From an uncultured Alphaproteobacteria bacterium (lineage in GTDB: Bacteria > Pseudomonadota > Alphaproteobacteria > Rs-D84): 6,638 nucleotides of DNA. This document shows positions 5,000 through 6,638 of this stretch, one piece after another. The number at the start of each line of letters is the position of its first letter. The stretch's first letter is position 1. The notes under the pieces are model-generated. The model was given only the letters and a program-made list of their open reading frames with translations. It was not told the DNA's origin and ran no database searches. The DNA is taken from assembly GCA_937901165.1 (NCBI GenBank), contig CALCGS010000140.1:1-6638 (forward strand), read 5' to 3'. The position numbers and the translations under genes are program-made.

Positions 5000-6638
5000 A
5001 TGAAAAAATTCGGGATTTTTGCGGTTTCTTGTACGTTGTGTAATGTCTGTTTCGGGGCGGCCAGTATTCGTGCCACTTCTGTTCCATTGGCGGGTACGAC
5101 ACCAATTAACGTGCCAAAAACCACCGTTTCTGCTACGCCGTCTGTATCCGATTCGCTTTCGTCAAATTCTGTATCTGGTAATAATACTGATACAAACAAT
5201 GCCCGGCTTTCATTTTCTTCCCCTATTGGTCAAATGAAAAAGTATTCTGTTTCAACGATTAACAATTCTCGTTCTAAATCAACAAATACTGAACGTGAAA
5301 TGGCAGAGTTGAAACAACAAATCGATGATTTGTTTGAAAAACAAGCACAAATGGAAAATGATTTACCGGATACCGTACAAAATGAAATTAAAAATTCTGA
5401 TTTGACCCAAAATGATACTTTTAACGAAGCAATTTCTGAATTGCAATATAATACAGAGGCTATTGAACAAGTCGATTCAAAAATAAGTGATAAACTGGTT
5501 GAAAACGGTATTGTTGATAGTCAGGGAAATTTATTGGTTGCCACCACAGAAGAAGTAAAACCAGAAGTATTGTCGCAAAAACTGGAAAACACATTTACAA
5601 AGAAAACAGAAGTGTTTGATGATGGCAAGTTAAACCCTAACCTATTACCAACAAATGTTATTACAGAAACCAATGCACAGGAAAAATTGTCTGTGTTTGC
5701 GAAGAAGTCAGACATATTTGATGAAAACGACAAAATAAAAGGTTTGCCTGACGATATTATCACTGAAACCAATGCTTTGGAAAAATTACCAGCATTTATA
5801 ACAGATAGCAATTTTGATGCCAAGATTGCGGCAAAGAATTTGGCGACCAAGTCTGATTTACCACAAATTGATGAAAAAACAGTAAACGAGGCATTGGCGA
5901 AATCAGAAACTTTGGGCAATATGATTGATGTTGCAGTATCTGACAAGGGATATTTAACAGATTCTGATTTAACAAAGGAAAAATTATCTGGTAAATTGAC
6001 TGGTTTGTATGCAACAAAAGACAATTTTGATTCATTACAAAGCACTGTTGAAAAATTGGATGGTTCAGATAGTGTTGAAGGTAGTGTCGCGTATAAATTA
6101 AAGAATGCTGGATTTGCAAAAACAACAGAATTATCTGCATTATCTACATTGTTGAATGCTGATGAAAACACAGCAGGTAGTATTGCAAACAAATTGAAAG
6201 TAGCAAATGTCATTACAGATAGCAATTTTGATGCCAAGATTGCGGCAAAGAATTTGGCGACCAAGGCTGATTTACCACAAATTGATGATGAAACGGTAAA
6301 TGCTGCATTGGCGAAATCAGAAACTTTGGGCAATATGATTGATACGGCTGTAGCTGGTAAGGGTTATTTAACAGATTCTGATTTAACAAAGGAAAAACTA
6401 TCTGGTAAATTGAGTGGTTTGTATGCATCTGCGGATTCTGTATCTAAATCAAGTTTAGAAAGCACTTTGGGTGGTACATTTACAAAGACAACGGATGTAA
6501 ATGATTTAATACTTGCAGATTTGAAAACACGTGGAATTGTGTCAAATGATGAAAATGCCAAATTACAAGTATTAACAGATGCCGATTTAACAAAGGAAAA
6601 ACTATCTGGTAAATTGAGTGGTTTGTATGCATCTGCGG
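5000..6638 (+). CDS. exported fibre-like repeat protein, 3' end outside window
   Basis: An open frame of 546 codons without a stop that leaves the window. It has a good Shine-Dalgarno and a Sec signal peptide (MKKFGIFAVSCTLCNVCFGA, likely cut near residue 20). Residues ~21-95 are Ser/Thr/Asn-rich and probably disordered. Residues ~97-130 (EREMAELKQQIDDLFEKQAQ) look like a short coiled coil. From ~195 on the protein is built of degenerate repeats: a tandem 34/33-residue unit (199-232, 233-265), then a 71-residue block (268-338) repeated nearly intact at 406-476, with part of it again from ~524. Short anchors of the form (F/Y/L)-(A/T)-(K/T/S) recur at 199, 233, 281, 337, 372, 419, 475, 494 and 543. 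The composition (rich in K, D, T, L, A; Cys only in the signal peptide) suggests a long extracellular fibre, adhesin or passenger. A C-terminal anchor or beta-barrel would lie beyond the window and cannot be judged. No family is recognised. Confidence 0.85.
   Translation, partial: MKKFGIFAVSCTLCNVCFGAASIRATSVPLAGTTPINVPKTTVSATPSVSDSLSSNSVSGNNTDTNNARLSFSSPIGQMKKYSVSTINNSRSKSTNTEREMAELKQQIDDLFEKQAQMENDLPDTVQNEIKNSDLTQNDTFNEAISELQYNTEAIEQVDSKISDKLVENGIVDSQGNLLVATTEEVKPEVLSQKLENTFTKKTEVFDDGKLNPNLLPTNVITETNAQEKLSVFAKKSDIFDENDKIKGLPDDIITETNALEKLPAFITDSNFDAKIAAKNLATKSDLPQIDEKTVNEALAKSETLGNMIDVAVSDKGYLTDSDLTKEKLSGKLTGLYATKDNFDSLQSTVEKLDGSDSVEGSVAYKLKNAGFAKTTELSALSTLLNADENTAGSIANKLKVANVITDSNFDAKIAAKNLATKADLPQIDDETVNAALAKSETLGNMIDTAVAGKGYLTDSDLTKEKLSGKLSGLYASADSVSKSSLESTLGGTFTKTTDVNDLILADLKTRGIVSNDENAKLQVLTDADLTKEKLSGKLSGLYASA
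5594..5794 (+). repeat. tandem 34/33-codon degenerate repeat
   Basis: Two adjacent units within the repeat protein: 5594-5695 (residues 199-232, starting FTKKTEVFDDGK) and 5696-5794 (residues 233-265, starting FAKKSDIFDEND). Both contain ITETNAxEKL near the end, and the DNA over that motif is also similar at an offset of 99 bases. They seem to be the oldest, most diverged form of the repeat. Confidence 0.7.
5801..6013 (+). repeat. 71-codon repeat block, copy 1
   Basis: Encodes residues 268-338 of the repeat protein. It aligns without gaps to 6215-6427; I count about 17 differing bases in 213 by hand, and the first 51 bases are identical. The frame is kept, so the two copies arose by in-frame duplication of a unit of 414 bases (138 codons). 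Confidence 0.9.
6215..6427 (+). repeat. 71-codon repeat block, copy 2
   Basis: Encodes residues 406-476. It is a gapless match to copy 1 at an offset of 414 bases. Between the copies (6014-6214) is non-identical sequence with two related motifs (GSVAYKLK and GSIANKLK, residues 361-368 and 393-400). Confidence 0.9.
6572..6638 (+). repeat. partial third copy of the repeat block at the window edge
   Basis: The last 67 bases match 6368-6434 with only a few changes (for example the codon after ACAGAT is GCC instead of TCT), at an offset of 204 bases (68 codons). The stretch encodes TDADLTKEKLSGKLSGLYASA. The sequence stops inside the repeat, so how many copies follow is unknown. Confidence 0.85.

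Noticed and set aside
4924..5199. 91-codon minus-strand open frame
   Set aside because: It lies over the promoter, Shine-Dalgarno and signal-peptide region of the repeat protein and has no ribosome site of its own.
5521..6333. 270-codon minus-strand open frame, Ser/Phe/Val-rich
   Set aside because: It is antisense to the repeat protein and inherits its repeats; the plus frame has a ribosome site, a signal peptide and coherent composition, the minus frame has none of these.
5796..6561. Three further minus-strand open frames (5796-6140, 6213-6428, 6364-6561)
   Set aside because: They are antisense shadows of the repeats, two of them near-duplicates of each other because the underlying DNA is duplicated; their Gln/His/Leu-rich composition is not protein-like.
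5594..6638. CRISPR-like spaced repeats
   Set aside because: The repeats are long, in frame, diverged and coding, with no constant short repeat and unique spacers.

Overview
The window looks like two pieces of DNA from different bacteria joined near position 1215. Bases 1 to about 1215 have roughly balanced base composition and read as Bacteroidota, probably Bacteroidales: an SDR-type oxidoreductase, a small membrane protein convergent with it, and, just upstream of the membrane protein, a Bacteroidota-type -7 promoter box (TATCTTTG) in place of a Shine-Dalgarno site. From about 1216 to the end the DNA is clearly AT-rich. Its genes start from Shine-Dalgarno sites (AAAGGA, AGGGAG) or from sigma70-like -35/-10 promoters, and its two tRNA genes encode their CCA ends. 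The tRNA-Ala resembles alphaproteobacterial tRNA-Ala(CGC). My best guess for this part is a low-GC, host- or gut-associated uncultured alphaproteobacterium; that is inference and needs a database search.

Layout: SDR oxidoreductase C-terminal part (1-465, +); small membrane protein (502-1179, -); proposed junction (about 1208-1220); large exported cysteine-rich protein whose last ~12 codons come from the Bacteroidota side (1176-2849, -); divergent promoters; tRNA-Leu(CAG) (2973-3059, +); a hairpin terminator that could serve both strands; a lysozyme-like plus TPR envelope protein (3092-4636, -); tRNA-Ala(CGC) (4791-4866, +); and an unfinished exported repeat protein that starts at 5000 and runs off the right edge (+). 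No gene-free stretch exceeds 300 bases.

All three protein genes of the AT-rich part encode exported proteins: a cysteine-rich one, a muramidase-like one with TPRs, and a fibre-like repeat protein. They are separately promoted and interleaved with tRNA genes, so they are not an operon, but together they suggest a cell-envelope or surface locus. The most interesting signals are a recurring C-x6-C motif in the two minus-strand exported proteins, a 138-codon higher-order repeat in the right-hand protein, a rare A19/U56 pair in tRNA-Ala, and the junction, which most simply is an assembly chimera. I do not see a defence, CRISPR or mobile-element system.
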